Positions 44,901 to 53,111 of a stretch of 64,000 nucleotides of DNA are shown here, piece after piece; within the stretch, counting starts at the first letter, position 1; each line of letters begins with the position of its first letter. The stretch is from Mycobacterium sp. D16R12. Lineage in GTDB: Bacteria; Actinomycetota; Actinomycetes; Mycobacteriales; Mycobacteriaceae. The notes below the pieces were generated by a model. The model searched no databases and was not told where the DNA came from. It saw only the letters and a program-made list of their open reading frames with translations. The stretch is from positions 1-64,000 of the forward strand of contig NZ_MAFC01000031.1 in assembly GCF_002013465.1 (NCBI RefSeq), read 5' to 3'. Made by a program: the position numbers and the translations under genes.

Positions 44901-47103
44901 AATCGCATCGCACGCCCTCGGCAACCAGGCCTGCCACCGCTTTCTCCAGATCCTCTGCGGGACCTGACAATACGGTGTTAGCACCGTTGTAGGCGGCAAC
45001 CGAGAGGCTGGGGAACTCGTCGGTCAGGCTCTCCACGCGCTCGGCAGCGGCGAACACCGCCGCCATCCGGCCACCCGCGGGCAGACTGCCGAACAGGCGA
45101 CCGCGCTCGGCCATCAGCCGTGCGCCGTCCTCCAGACTGAACACACCGGCGACGCAGGCCGCCGAGTACTGGCCAACGCTGTGACCCAACACCACGTCCG
45201 GCTCGAAGCCCCACGACTGCCAGAGCCGGGCCAGGCCCATCTCCACCGCGAACAAGGCGGGTTGAGCATAGGAGGTCTGCCGCAGCGCCTCTCCAGCTTC
45301 CGGGCCGTCCACGTCGAAAATGACATCCAGCAAAGGCTTTTCGAGAACATCGGCCACCACTGCTGCGCAGTGCTTCAGTGTTTCGGCGAACACCGGTTCG
45401 GTGTCGAACAACTCCCTGGCCATGCCCGGGTACTGGCTGCCTTGACCGGTAAAGAGCCACGCGGTCTTCGGCGCGTCATAGGATTCGCCACGGCCGAGGC
45501 CTGGAGCCGGGCGGTCGTCGGCGACAGCGCCGAGTAGCTCCACGGCTGCTTCTCGCGAGTTGACCACCAGCGCCGCCCGGTGCTCCAGGTGTGCTCGCGC
45601 CACTCCGGCGGTGAGGCACACGTCCGCCAACGTGGCTTCCGGGTGTGCGTTCAACCAGCTGCGGTATTGATCGGCGATCTGCACCAAGGCGGCGGGTGTG
45701 CGCGCCGAGAGCGGCAGAATGCTGAACCGGCTCCCTGCCGACTGGGACTCCCCGGGCGTGTCGATCTCGACCGGAGCCGCCTGCTCGGGGGCCTCTTCGA
45801 GAATGACGTGAGCGTTGGTCCCGGCGAATCCGAATGAGCTGACGCCCGCGATGCGCGGCCGCTCGTTGCGCTCCCAGGCAGTGGCCTCTTTGACGATCTC
45901 CACCGGCAGCCGGTCCCAGGGAATGTGCGGCGACGGATTCTGAAAGTTGCGGTGTTGCGGCAACAACTCGTTCTCGAGCGACAGGATGACCTTGATGACG
46001 CCCGCGATACCCGCGGCCGCCTCCAGATGTCCGATGTTCGTCTTCGCCGATCCGATCAACAACGGATCGTTCGCTTCGCGGCCGATGCCATAGGCCGCGC
46101 CAGCGGCCTGGGCCTCGATCGGATCACCCAGCGAGGTTCCGGTGCCGTGCGCCTCCAGATACCCGACGTCACTTGGTGCGACACCGGCACGCTTGAGCGC
46201 ATCGGCGATAACACGCTGCTGAGCAACGCCATTGGGCACCGTCAACCCGCCCGATGCGCCGTCCTGGTTAATCGCACTGCCCCGAATCACGGCCCGGATC
46301 CGATCACCGTCGCGGATCGCATCCTCAAGGCGCTTGATGACGATGACACCGGATCCCTCACCACGCACGTAGCCGTCCGCAGCCGCGTCGAAGGTCTTGC
46401 ACTTGCCGTCGGGCGCGAGCATGTGCGCATGCGAGAACGTGATCATCGTCGCGGGGGTCAGCAGGACGTTCGCACCGCCGGCCAGCGCGAGGTCGCACTC
46501 GTCGAGTTGAAGTGCTTGGCACGCTTGATGAATTGCTACCAATGACGAGCTGCACGCCGTGTCGACGGCAACCGAGGGTCCCTGCAGCCCCAGTCGGTAG
46601 CTGATGCGGCCCGCTGCCGCTGCGTTCGAGGTACCGATGGCCATGTAGGCCTCGATCTCGGGGAAGGTCAGCTCATCGGATGCCATTCCCAGGTAGTCAT
46701 GGGTGGCCAAACCGACGAACACGCCGGCATTGGTCTCGGCCAAATCCGTTGGGGCGATTCCGGAATGCTCCACCGCTCGCCACGCCATCTCCAGCAACAG
46801 TCGGTGCTGCGGATCCATCAGCCTGACCTCGCGCGTCGACATACCGAAGAACGGCGCATCAAACCCCGTCACGTCGTCGACAAAGCCGGCACGACGCGTC
46901 ACGACCTTGCCGGGCGCTCCGGGTTCAGGGTCAAAGAATTCGTCGGCATCCCACCGGTCAGCGGGCACTTCGGATATCGCGTCACGGCCCTCACGCAGTA
47001 CGTCCCAGAACTCGTCCGCGTTGGCGGCACCGGGAAAACGCGCTGCATATCCGATGATTGCAAAACGTGGGGCTGGCTTGATCGGATGGTCAGCGGATTC
47101 CAT
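35986..47103 (-). CDS. pks: Bimodular type I polyketide synthase (phleic acid synthase of the TPP locus)
   Basis: 3705 aa. Module 1: KS (13-430, Cys184), AT (545-860, Ser642 in GHSVG, HAFH 740-743), KR (1195-1375, GGLGSIG, Tyr1345), ACP (Ser1511). Module 2: KS (1573-2000, Cys1743), AT (2118-2430, Ser2208, HAFH 2306), DH (2490-2770, His2509 and Asp2680), ER (3000-3310, ASGGVGLAAIQ), KR (3320-3500, LDD motif, Tyr3471), ACP (Ser3629). HAFH in both ATs indicates malonyl-CoA, fitting unbranched phleic acids. Module 1 lacks a DH. There is no loading ACP and no thioesterase, so release must use another protein. ATG 47103 follows AAGGAGG at seven bases. The TPP identity rests on the divergent papA3-mmpL10-PE-fadD23 genes. 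Confidence 0.93.
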   Translation of the reverse strand: MESADHPIKPAPRFAIIGYAARFPGAANADEFWDVLREGRDAISEVPADRWDADEFFDPEPGAPGKVVTRRAGFVDDVTGFDAPFFGMSTREVRLMDPQHRLLLEMAWRAVEHSGIAPTDLAETNAGVFVGLATHDYLGMASDELTFPEIEAYMAIGTSNAAAAGRISYRLGLQGPSVAVDTACSSSLVAIHQACQALQLDECDLALAGGANVLLTPATMITFSHAHMLAPDGKCKTFDAAADGYVRGEGSGVIVIKRLEDAIRDGDRIRAVIRGSAINQDGASGGLTVPNGVAQQRVIADALKRAGVAPSDVGYLEAHGTGTSLGDPIEAQAAGAAYGIGREANDPLLIGSAKTNIGHLEAAAGIAGVIKVILSLENELLPQHRNFQNPSPHIPWDRLPVEIVKEATAWERNERPRIAGVSSFGFAGTNAHVILEEAPEQAAPVEIDTPGESQSAGSRFSILPLSARTPAALVQIADQYRSWLNAHPEATLADVCLTAGVARAHLEHRAALVVNSREAAVELLGAVADDRPAPGLGRGESYDAPKTAWLFTGQGSQYPGMARELFDTEPVFAETLKHCAAVVADVLEKPLLDVIFDVDGPEAGEALRQTSYAQPALFAVEMGLARLWQSWGFEPDVVLGHSVGQYSAACVAGVFSLEDGARLMAERGRLFGSLPAGGRMAAVFAAAERVESLTDEFPSLSVAAYNGANTVLSGPAEDLEKAVAGLVAEGVRCDFLETSHAFHSALLDPILDEFESYAGQFNYKTPQRILIDNRTGAALGRSTKLDGAYWRRHARQPVEFAKSVRTLADLNCKVLLEIGPQPVLTAAALRAWPDPATAPRAIASLRRNTADHRQITEAAADAYVLGHVPNFGAFRHGHARKLDLPTYPFEHRQYWFSDKRDADGRDTTNQQQRAGGPRTEAVRLLEDGKIEELANLLGGAGGDQQTLAVLTKLAAQHNQQRTTQTIADDRYQFRWDKSPTPLSGTESGAGISWILVGEVSGAAAPLVEALTARGHQHRILGLPASDADEQQLADALRAEAADASAQGQSLRIVHVAALDAGSPSARSLLRIQHQVLAGTRRLFRAAAAAQLRAPIWLLTRGAQKITDADTVAPEQSALWGFGRAAALELPQVWGGLADLADASADEWSQFIARASASTDAAVREDQIALRDHAVYVPRLVRREELPSGKPLEVRDGATYLVTGGLGSIGLEIAGYLAAHGAKNLVLTSRREPSESARERIDALGAQHGCEIRVVTADVADAHDVARLLAGVQAELPPLAGIVHAAGEIGTTPLSDLDDAEVDRVFAGKVWGAWHLSEAAADLKLDFFISTSSIASIWGGFGQTAYSAANAFLDGLAWRLREQGIAGTSVNFGPWSAGMADAESRARLEQRGIKTLSPADALAGLADVASASSPQGVIARIDWARFLPLYQQAGRRAFLAELEREVPSHLAASPLVTPSGKTQLVERLASAPVQQRKKLLTDYLRDAVAEVTRVDVSEIREDAGFFDLGMDSLMAVELRRRMEQGVGKEIPVTLVMDHPRISDVADYLLGEVLGLNEQVKSAPRQAATTRTDEPIAIVAVSCRFPGAPDPEAFWDLLSGGVDAIREVPEDRYDIDEFYDPDPEVAGKTYTRFGGFLDGIDGFDPEFFGISPREAVWIEPQQRLMLETVWEGLERAGYSPAALRGSRTGVFAGVGANEYAHLLSSESLDKIEPYFITGNALNAISGRVAFALGFEGPAVAVDTACSSALVAVHQAVQALHSGDCDLAVAGGVNVLLSPVTVIAASRARMLSPVGRCKTFDASADGYVRSEGCGILVLKRLSDAQRDEDRILAVIPGSAVNQDGASSGLTVPNGGAQQRLIGTVLDRAGLAGGDVDYLEAHGTGTPLGDPIEVQAAAAAYGGSRDADRPLLMGSVKSNIGHTESASGAAGLIKVVLSLQNGVLPQSLHFEKPSPHIPWDSLSVRVVDKAIPWEANGRPRRAGVSSFGFTGTNAHVLIEEAPQRPTDVDEGATDVPDVAPEPQGDQVSVLPLSARSPEALAAVAQRYESWLSAHPDVDIEDVCVTAGRGRSHFEHRAALVVDSVESAREGLAELVQNRLRPGVVRGEHANHPTTAWLFTGQGSQYPGMARELFEAEPVFAETVTRCAEAVKDIVTSPLLEVMFATDRETGGEAGKVLRHTSFAQPAIFAVEMGLARLWQSWGIEPDVVLGHSVGQYAAACVAGVFSLEDGVRLIAERGRLFGSLPAGGRMVAVFSDAKHVEQIAGEFPHVSIGAYNGPNTVLSGPGEDVEQAVARFEAEGIRCTWLETSHAFHSELLDPVLDEFESYAAQVQFAIPTLPLVCNRTGAVLTAQTPIDAQYWRRHSRQPVQFAESVRTVAALGCSVLMEIGPQPVLTGAAVQVWPEHLAAPRAIVSLRKGVGDRRQIAEALAAAYVGGHRPNFAALQRHPRNTLELPTYPFQRRRFWPKSSGAAVNGGVGGATSGILGRGEDLASGDSVYISRLSVRSQPWLSDHVIYGTVVVPGATYAAMALAAVGTPARAKDVFFYEPIILPEKSSREVQLTLHPLEDGSGSKFQVHSRPYGERDVDWSLNAEGTVVTGIGDDAAEPTSEASEPVDAAIERMERMRPMELFEIFADLELSWGPTWSGSLKSLWLGQGEAIGDVLVGEELAEQLGTEPMHPVLMDLCTGVAFPAFPALLAAEQGINDLFLPLRYGQVTLKEKMPRRFYCRARWHESPLDSETQVFDLDYLDRDGRHLGGIREFTVKRAPREALLRGLGGDATRLLYTLGWHEVPVPPSEDAAVEASGTWLIAGFDELAAKVPGCIPFDRTTNPELLGQVLEQAKERGVPFSGVVWRAAGPGAQEGAGFSDTEIARLETEIANLLSAVHTVQNGSQNGVKLPDGLWIVTERAVATESGEPVDPVQASLWGFGRTTINEEPALHARLVDCDGSPEAVQALANLLGTPGHEPAEPEIAVRQGKLLASRLLPWSRTGHLTVPRGSDYVLAPTERGAIDNLRITEKEVPAPDEGYVQVRVEAAGLNFRDVLNVLGLYPGDPGPIGGDFAGIVTQLGEGATGVEVGQRVYGSMQGAFGSRFNVPAQFLAPIPDGISGVEAATIPAAALTVRLSFDWAQLKPGDKVLIHAASGGVGLAAIQMAQQFGAEVFATASTFKRATLRKLGVKYVYDSRTTDFADQILADTDGAGVDVVLNSLTSEGFVEATLRATATNGRFAEIAKRDIWTTEQMAQARPDIAYEIVALDTVMFQEPDRIRTLLTEVSEGLAKGEWTPLPAEIYPLTEARTAFRRMQQARHIGKIVCQMPNPLAPRPDRTYLITGGLGAIGLHTAGYLAQLGAGDIVLTSRRAPDTDAQRLIEEITERSKTRIHVFTADVGEESEVVKLLERIRAELPPLAGVAHLAGVLDDALLGQQSVERFRTTLAPKAFGAEYLDRLTKEDDLDFFIVSSSVSSLFGSPGQSNYATANALLDGLIAQRRAQGLPATGINFGPWGQGGMASSEAATANISAQGLIPLDPSAALAALAEVIANGTGQATVIKANWQRAAKVLGSSRPPILDLVLPSAVGEVTGDSELLKQLMEIPVPQRAGFVTEFLQREVQNFLRLAQPPAATSRFLDLGTDSLMAIELRNRLHSQFGGKFTINATAVFDYPTIGGLAEYLVAQLPDAESESEEAQPAVESAEADAAPTPSDAVSEPKE

Positions 47104-47402
47104 GCTGAGGCCTCCTTGCGTCGGCGGGTGGGGAGAGTGGCCCTCGACGTCGTCGGGCGAGAATGTGACTCTGGACATCGGCGGGTGCGAACGCGACTCT
47201 AGCCGAACAAGTATCGTGCGCACTGTTGTTCCCAAACTTTGTGGTAACTAGGACAAGGGGTTCTAGTTATTTCCGGTATGCCATGTGGCGCATGGGGTTT
47301 CCGGGTCTTGGTCGACCGCCGGTTGCGCGGTCAAACCGAGGGTATGTTGGGCCACCGACGAAAGATGCCGGAGCGGGGCCGGCCGAACGAGAGGACGGCG
47401 CG
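47104..47402. promoter_or_regulatory. Divergent promoter region between pks and papA3
   Basis: 299 bp without a gene, AT-richer in its middle (about 47215-47290). It must hold the promoters of the two divergent TPP transcripts. A TATGTT hexamer at 47342-47347 could be a -10 element for papA3, but no well-spaced -35 was found, and no clear palindrome was seen. In-frame codons upstream of the papA3 start are open on the plus strand but do not resemble the PapA family. Confidence 0.5.
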
Positions 47403-48824
47403 TTGCGCATAGGAACGATTACTGTTGGCGCACTTGATGAATGGACGTTGAGCCCCGGCTCCGTCACCTCGTGGCACCCCACCGCTGTAGCGGCCGAAAA
47501 TGCCCGGCAAGCACCTGTGAGTTCGGTGCCAGTTAGCTACATGCAAAGCCAACATCTGCGAAACTACTACGAACGGAAGGCAGCTGGCCTAAACTTCTCC
47601 CGCCAAATTATCGCCAGCTGCGATGTTGCGGGCCAGTGCGATATCTCGGCGATGGACCATGCCCTCAACGCATACCTGCGTAGGCATGACACCTTCCGCA
47701 GCTGGTTCGAGCGCACCGACGACGGGGAGTTCATCAGGCACTCCATCAGCGATCCAGGCGAGATCGAGTTCGCGCCTGTAACGCAAGGGCATATGTCTGT
47801 CGATGAAGTACGCAGCCACGTCATCGATATACCGAGTCCACTGGAATGGGGATGCTTCACCTTTGGAATCATCCAGAGCGAGAACCACTTTACGTTTTTC
47901 GCTGCCATGGATCACGTGCACGGCGACGCGACGTTGATCGGCACCACGATGATGGAAGCCAACGGAATGTACTCGGCGTTGAGCGGAGGCGGTCAGCCTC
48001 TCACGCTGCCCGACCCCGGCAGCTTTGACGACTTCTGCACTCGCGAGCGCGAGTTCACATCGGCGTTGACGCTGGACTCGCCCGGGGTGCGCGCGTGGAT
48101 TGACTTTGCCGAGAACAACAATGGAACCTTCCCCGAGTTCCCGCTTCCACTGGGCAATCCATCGGAAGCGACCAACAGCACCATGACGTCCCTGTCTCTG
48201 ATGAGCCCGGAGCAGACGGACCGATTCGAATCGGCCTGCTCGACTGCCGGCTCACGATTTGTCGGTGGCTTGTTCGCCTGCCTCGGTCTGGTTGAGCACG
48301 AATTCACCGGGGCACTCACGTATTACGGTCTGACTCCGAGGGATTCCCGCACAGCTAGCGACAACTTCATGACGCAAGGCTGGTTCACCGGCCTGATCCC
48401 GATCACCGTTCCGATCGCGGCAACCTCATTCAACGATGCCGCGTACGCCGCGCAGACCGCCTTCGATTCGAGTCTGGACATGTCCCGGGTGCCGTATTAC
48501 CGGGTACTGGAATTGGCACCGTGGCTGAAATGGCCGGAACCAAACTTTCCCGTATCGAACTTCTTCCACGGGGGTGCGGCTCCGCTCAACGCCATTCTCG
48601 CGGCAGGCGAACTGGGCCTTGCCGACAACATCGGAATCTATCCGGACGGCCGCTTCTCCTATCAGCTGACCATCTACATATTCCGCTACGGGGAGGGCAC
48701 CGCGATGGCGATCATGCACCCCGACAACCCCATCGCCGAGAAGTCGTCGCTGCGCTACATGGAGGCGATGAAGTCGGTGTGCGTGCGGGTCGCGGACAGC
48801 GGGCACTGGGGACGCGTCGCGTAG
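47403..48824 (+). CDS. papA3: Trehalose acyltransferase PapA3
   Basis: 473-aa PapA-family (condensation-domain-like) acyltransferase. The catalytic HxxxD motif is present as MDHVHGDA (His171, Asp175). It follows the sulfolipid/PAT enzymes PapA1 and PapA3 closely, as recalled (TSWHPT, LRRHDTFRSWFE, RAWIDFAENNNGTFPEFPLPLG, MTQGWFTGLIP). In the TPP pathway PapA3 makes the acylated trehalose precursor in the cytosol. Start TTG 47403 (LRIGTITV) matches the family N-terminus and has AGAGGA upstream; earlier in-frame starts would add about 59 unrelated residues. It is first of a four-gene plus-strand operon. Confidence 0.92.
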   Translation: MRIGTITVGALDEWTLSPGSVTSWHPTAVAAENARQAPVSSVPVSYMQSQHLRNYYERKAAGLNFSRQIIASCDVAGQCDISAMDHALNAYLRRHDTFRSWFERTDDGEFIRHSISDPGEIEFAPVTQGHMSVDEVRSHVIDIPSPLEWGCFTFGIIQSENHFTFFAAMDHVHGDATLIGTTMMEANGMYSALSGGGQPLTLPDPGSFDDFCTREREFTSALTLDSPGVRAWIDFAENNNGTFPEFPLPLGNPSEATNSTMTSLSLMSPEQTDRFESACSTAGSRFVGGLFACLGLVEHEFTGALTYYGLTPRDSRTASDNFMTQGWFTGLIPITVPIAATSFNDAAYAAQTAFDSSLDMSRVPYYRVLELAPWLKWPEPNFPVSNFFHGGAAPLNAILAAGELGLADNIGIYPDGRFSYQLTIYIFRYGEGTAMAIMHPDNPIAEKSSLRYMEAMKSVCVRVADSGHWGRVA

Positions 48825-48857
48825 CTTGAGCAACATCAGAGTGAGGGTGAGGAAGAT

Positions 48858-51800
48858 ATGCGGCGGCTAGCCGACTTCGTGGTGCGATGGCCGTGGGCGG
48901 TGATCGGCGCCTGGGTCGCGCTGGCCATCGCTCTGCCATTGACCTTCCCCTCACTCACCGAGATGGCGGAGAAGCATCCGCTCGCCATCCTGCCTGCCGA
49001 CGCACCGTCGAGTGTTGCCGCCAAGAAGATGACCGAGGCGTTCCACGAATCGAGCAACGACGATCTTCTTCTGGTCGTGTTCATCAACGAGAACGGACTG
49101 GGGGCCGACGACGCGGCGACCTACCGCAAGGTGGTGGACGCGGTACGGCACGACCTGACCAACGTCGTGTCAGTGCAGGACTTCATCGGTACGCCGGAGC
49201 TGCGAAAGTTCCTGACGAGTCAAGACAACAAGACCTGGGTTCTGCCGATTGGCCTGGCGGGCGAGTTGGGCACACCCAAGGCCTTCGACTCGTACAACCG
49301 GGTGACCGGCCTCATCCAGCACAGCATCGACGGCAGTCCGACCACGGTGCACATCACCGGTCCGGCGGCCACCGTCGCCGACCTCACTGTCGCGGGCGAC
49401 CAGGATCGGCTGCCGATCGAACTCGCCATCGCCATCCTGGTGCTCGCGGTGCTGCTACTGGTCTATCGCAGCGCACTGACCATGATGCTTCCGTTGGTGA
49501 CGATCGGGTCGTCGCTGGTGATCGCGCAGTCCGTGGTGGCGGCCTACTCGCATCTGACCGGCGCGGGAGTCTCAAACCAGTCCATCGTGTTCCTGAGCGC
49601 AATCCTGGCCGGCGCCGGCACGGACTACGCGGTGTTCCTCATCAGTCGCTATCACGACTATCTGCGGTCGGGTAAGACCTACGACCAGGCGGTCAGGGCC
49701 GCGATGATGTCGATCGGAAAGGTGATCACCGCATCCGCCACGACGGTGGGTATCACCTTCCTGCTCCTGAGCTTCGCCAAAATGGGCGTCTTCCAGACCG
49801 TCGGAGTGTCGTCGGCGATCGGGATCGGCGTCGCCTACCTGTCGGGCATGACCCTGCTGCCCGCGATCCTGGTACTCGCCGGGCCCCGCGGCTGGGTAAG
49901 GCCCCGGCGCGAGCTCACCGCCCAGTTCTGGCGGCGGTCCGGCATTCGCATCGTGCGCCGGCCGATCCCCCACCTGGTTGCCAGCGTGCTGGTGTTGGCC
50001 CTGCTGGGAAGCTGCGCCCTGCTCGCGCGCTACAACTACGACGACCGCAAGGCCGTGTCGCCGTCGGCGCCAAGTTCTGTCGGGTACGCCGCACTGGAAC
50101 GCCACTTCCCTCTCAGCCAGTCCATACCCGAGTACATCCTCATCCAGTCACCGCGAGACCTGCGCACCCCGCAGGCCCTGGCCGACCTGGAACAGATGGC
50201 TTCCCGCATCGCCCAGCTGCCGGAGGTGGGCCTGGTCAGCGGCGTCACCCGCCCGCTCGGCGAGGTGCCGCCGGAGTTCAGGGCCACCTATCAGGCGGGG
50301 CTCGTCGGCACCCGGCTGGCCGACGGCTCCAACCAGATCAGTCAGCGCAGCAGCGACCTGAATCGACTCGCCTCCGGGGCCAACACCCTGGCCGGCAGCC
50401 TCGGTGACCTACGCACCCAGCTCAACAAGATCGTCCCCGGTCTGCAGAGTCTGCTCGACGCGTCGGCCTCGCTGAAGACCAAATCCGGCGGCGACGAGCT
50501 GGTGCGGAACGTGGACAACGCGGCCAAGCTCGTCGACGCCATCAATGCCCTCGCCAACGACATGGGGTGGAACTTCTCCACCGCGAAAGACATGTTCGCC
50601 TGGATCAACCCGGTCTTGAACGCGCTACAGGCCAACCCGGTCTGCGATGCCGATGCCTCCTGCGCCACCACCCGCGGACAGTTCGAGCGGCTCGTCGGCG
50701 AGCGCAACAGCGGACGTCTCGACGAAATCAATCAGCTCGCTCATCAGCTGGGGAATTCGCAGGGCAACAAGTCCACCCTGTCCGCGACGGTGACCAAGCT
50801 GAACACCTCACTCCTGAGCGTCATGAACGGGCTGCAGGCCATGGGCCTGGATAAGCCCGGCGGCCCGCAGGCCGGACTCAACCAGTTGCGGCAGGGCGCC
50901 GACCGACTGGCCGGCGGCAGCCAGCAGGTGGCCGGCGGCGTGGATCAACTCGTCGGGCAGATCAAGGTGATCGTCAACGGCCTCAACCAGGCGTCGTCAT
51001 TCCTGCTGACGATGAAGACCAACGCCGCGGACCCCGCACAGGCGGGCTTCAACATTCCCGCCGAGGTGCTGAGCAATCCGGACTTCCAACGGGCGGCCAA
51101 GGCGTTCATCTCACCGGACGGCCACTCGGTGCGGTATCTGGTTCAGACGAAACTCAACCCGTTCAGTCCCGAGGCAATGGACCAGGTCAACCAGATCAGT
51201 GACGTCGCCAAGGGTGCTCAGCCCAACACGACACTGGCCGACGCCACGATTTCGATGGGCGGGTTCCCGACCGCGCTGCGCGACACGCGCGACTACTACC
51301 AGCACGACATCCGGTTCATCATCGCGGCAACCCTGATCGTCGTGCTGCTGACATTGATGGTGTTGTTGCGGGCGATAGTCGCTCCGCTGTATCTCGTCGG
51401 TTCGGTGGTGCTGTCGTACTTCGCGGCCATCGGTATCGGGGTGCTGACATTCCAGTTCCTACTCGGCCAGCAGTTGCACTGGACCGTGCCACCCTTGGCT
51501 TTCGTGGTACTTGTCGCGGTGGGTGCGGACTACAACATGCTGTTCGTATCGCGAATGCGCGACGAGTCCACGAACAGCGTGCGCTACGGCATCATCCGGG
51601 CGCTGAACTCCACAGGTGGCGTCATCACGGCGGCCGGGCTGATCTTCGCTGCCTCGGTGGGCGGCCTGCTCTTCTCTAGCATTGGAATCGTGGTCCAGGG
51701 CGGCTTCGTGATCGGTGTGGGAATCCTGCTGGATACGTTCGTCGTTCGGACCATCACGGTGCCCGCCATCGCGGCGTTGGTGGGCTGGGCCAACTGGTGG

Positions 51801-51878
51801 CCGTCCCAGGCCAGCAAGCGTCAGAGACTGTCGGTGACGTCGCCGCCACCTTCGGAACCAGCGACGCAGGCGGGCTAG
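48858..51878 (+). CDS. mmpL10: RND-family lipid exporter MmpL10
   Basis: 1006 aa, 11-12 transmembrane helices in the RND layout with two large periplasmic loops. The second loop (about 410-840) includes a long coiled-coil-like segment (QISQRSSDLNRLASGANTLA). The paired DY residues of the proton relay are at 256-257 (AGTDYAVF) and 891-892 (GADYNMLF), as in MmpL proteins. It should move the acyltrehalose precursor made by PapA3 across the inner membrane. ATG 48858 follows GAGGAAG, 33 bp after papA3. The name rests on the TPP gene neighbourhood. Confidence 0.93.
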   Translation: MRRLADFVVRWPWAVIGAWVALAIALPLTFPSLTEMAEKHPLAILPADAPSSVAAKKMTEAFHESSNDDLLLVVFINENGLGADDAATYRKVVDAVRHDLTNVVSVQDFIGTPELRKFLTSQDNKTWVLPIGLAGELGTPKAFDSYNRVTGLIQHSIDGSPTTVHITGPAATVADLTVAGDQDRLPIELAIAILVLAVLLLVYRSALTMMLPLVTIGSSLVIAQSVVAAYSHLTGAGVSNQSIVFLSAILAGAGTDYAVFLISRYHDYLRSGKTYDQAVRAAMMSIGKVITASATTVGITFLLLSFAKMGVFQTVGVSSAIGIGVAYLSGMTLLPAILVLAGPRGWVRPRRELTAQFWRRSGIRIVRRPIPHLVASVLVLALLGSCALLARYNYDDRKAVSPSAPSSVGYAALERHFPLSQSIPEYILIQSPRDLRTPQALADLEQMASRIAQLPEVGLVSGVTRPLGEVPPEFRATYQAGLVGTRLADGSNQISQRSSDLNRLASGANTLAGSLGDLRTQLNKIVPGLQSLLDASASLKTKSGGDELVRNVDNAAKLVDAINALANDMGWNFSTAKDMFAWINPVLNALQANPVCDADASCATTRGQFERLVGERNSGRLDEINQLAHQLGNSQGNKSTLSATVTKLNTSLLSVMNGLQAMGLDKPGGPQAGLNQLRQGADRLAGGSQQVAGGVDQLVGQIKVIVNGLNQASSFLLTMKTNAADPAQAGFNIPAEVLSNPDFQRAAKAFISPDGHSVRYLVQTKLNPFSPEAMDQVNQISDVAKGAQPNTTLADATISMGGFPTALRDTRDYYQHDIRFIIAATLIVVLLTLMVLLRAIVAPLYLVGSVVLSYFAAIGIGVLTFQFLLGQQLHWTVPPLAFVVLVAVGADYNMLFVSRMRDESTNSVRYGIIRALNSTGGVITAAGLIFAASVGGLLFSSIGIVVQGGFVIGVGILLDTFVVRTITVPAIAALVGWANWWPSQASKRQRLSVTSPPPSEPATQAG

Positions 51879-51929
51879 CACGCGAAATGTATGTGAGACT
51901 GAAATGAAGCCGAGCGGTCAGGAGCACGG

Positions 51930-53096
51930 ATGAAAGACCTCCTCGCAGGAGCGGCCCTGCTGGTAGTCGCCAGCATGACAGGCTGTTTCGGCATCCCGTC
52001 CGCGGTGGCCGATGACCCTCAGGTTCCTGGACCGCCAATTCCCGGGCTTTCCGCCAGCGGGATACCGATGGCCGCACCGGTGTCTCCGGACCGGACCGCC
52101 TACGCCCTGGGCGGCGCGCATGTACTCGGCATCCCCTATGACGAGTACATCCGGATGACCGGCAAGGACTGGTTCCCGGGCATGAAGCGGGCAAACATCT
52201 GGTACCCCGCAGGACAGGTCCAGGGCCACACTCTCGAACGCCTGTTCCCCGGTATCGGTCCGGTGGGAGAAAAGATCATGCCGGGCCTGGGTCTGGACGG
52301 GCCCAGCATCGGCGAGTCGATCGATATCGGAGAACCCAACCTCGAAAACGCCATTCGCGATGGCGGTCCCGGTACGGCGATGGGATTGTCCGAGGGAGCG
52401 CTTGTGCTCAATGCCGTCAAATCGGCGTTGGCAACCGATCCGACCGCACCGGCGCCGGATTCGTTGACCTTCGCAACCTTCGGCGACCCGATCGCGAAAA
52501 GCCCCTTCAGCGAGAGCTTCCTGACGCAGAACTTCCCCGTCGGCTCCGTCGTGCCGTTCATGGACTATCCCGTACCGGCTCCGGTGGAGAGTCAGTACCA
52601 CACCGATCAGTTCATCTCCGCCTACGACAGCATCGCGGACTGGCCGGACCGGCCGGACAACCTGTTTGCGGTCGCCAACGCCATCGCGGGTCTGGCCACC
52701 GGTCACACCGCGATTGCCTTCACCAACCCGAAAATGGTTCCGGCGCGGAACATCACGACGGAGTTCAACTCCCGGGGAGGGTCGACAACGACCTACTTCA
52801 TCCCCGAGCAACACCTTCCGCTGGTGCTGGGCTTCAAGTATCTCGGGGTGCCGGAGGAAACGCTGAACAGGCTCGACGCGATTCTGCAACCACGGGTCGA
52901 TGCCGGCTACTCGCGTAACGACGACCCTGCGACGGCACCGATCACTGTGGATCCGGTGCGCGGCTTCGACCCCGCAAAAGTCACCGCGCCGGCCAATCAG
53001 GCGACGTTCGGCGGCGGCTCGGATCCGATTTCACAGATCACCAGCGGCGCCCTGGCCGTGCTCGGCAACGGCACCCGCTCGAACCCTCCCAATTAA
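51930..53096 (+). CDS. Secreted PE-PPE-domain acyltransferase of TPP assembly
   Basis: 388 aa, alpha/beta hydrolase of the PE-PPE C-terminal family (PF08237), with no PE or PPE N-terminal domain despite the usual nickname 'PE'. The signal peptide AGAALLVVASMTGC ends in a possible lipobox Cys. The nucleophile elbow is MGLSEGALV (Ser154), with YHTDQFISAYD and the C-terminal EQHLPLVLGFKYLG segments typical of the Chp1/Chp2 group. Related proteins complete sulfolipid and PAT outside the membrane; the TPP member was shown to do the last acyl transfers in the outer envelope. ATG 51930 follows AGGAGCACGG. Confidence 0.9.
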   Translation: MKDLLAGAALLVVASMTGCFGIPSAVADDPQVPGPPIPGLSASGIPMAAPVSPDRTAYALGGAHVLGIPYDEYIRMTGKDWFPGMKRANIWYPAGQVQGHTLERLFPGIGPVGEKIMPGLGLDGPSIGESIDIGEPNLENAIRDGGPGTAMGLSEGALVLNAVKSALATDPTAPAPDSLTFATFGDPIAKSPFSESFLTQNFPVGSVVPFMDYPVPAPVESQYHTDQFISAYDSIADWPDRPDNLFAVANAIAGLATGHTAIAFTNPKMVPARNITTEFNSRGGSTTTYFIPEQHLPLVLGFKYLGVPEETLNRLDAILQPRVDAGYSRNDDPATAPITVDPVRGFDPAKVTAPANQATFGGGSDPISQITSGALAVLGNGTRSNPPN

Positions 53097-53111
53097 GTAC
53101 GGACGAAACAC

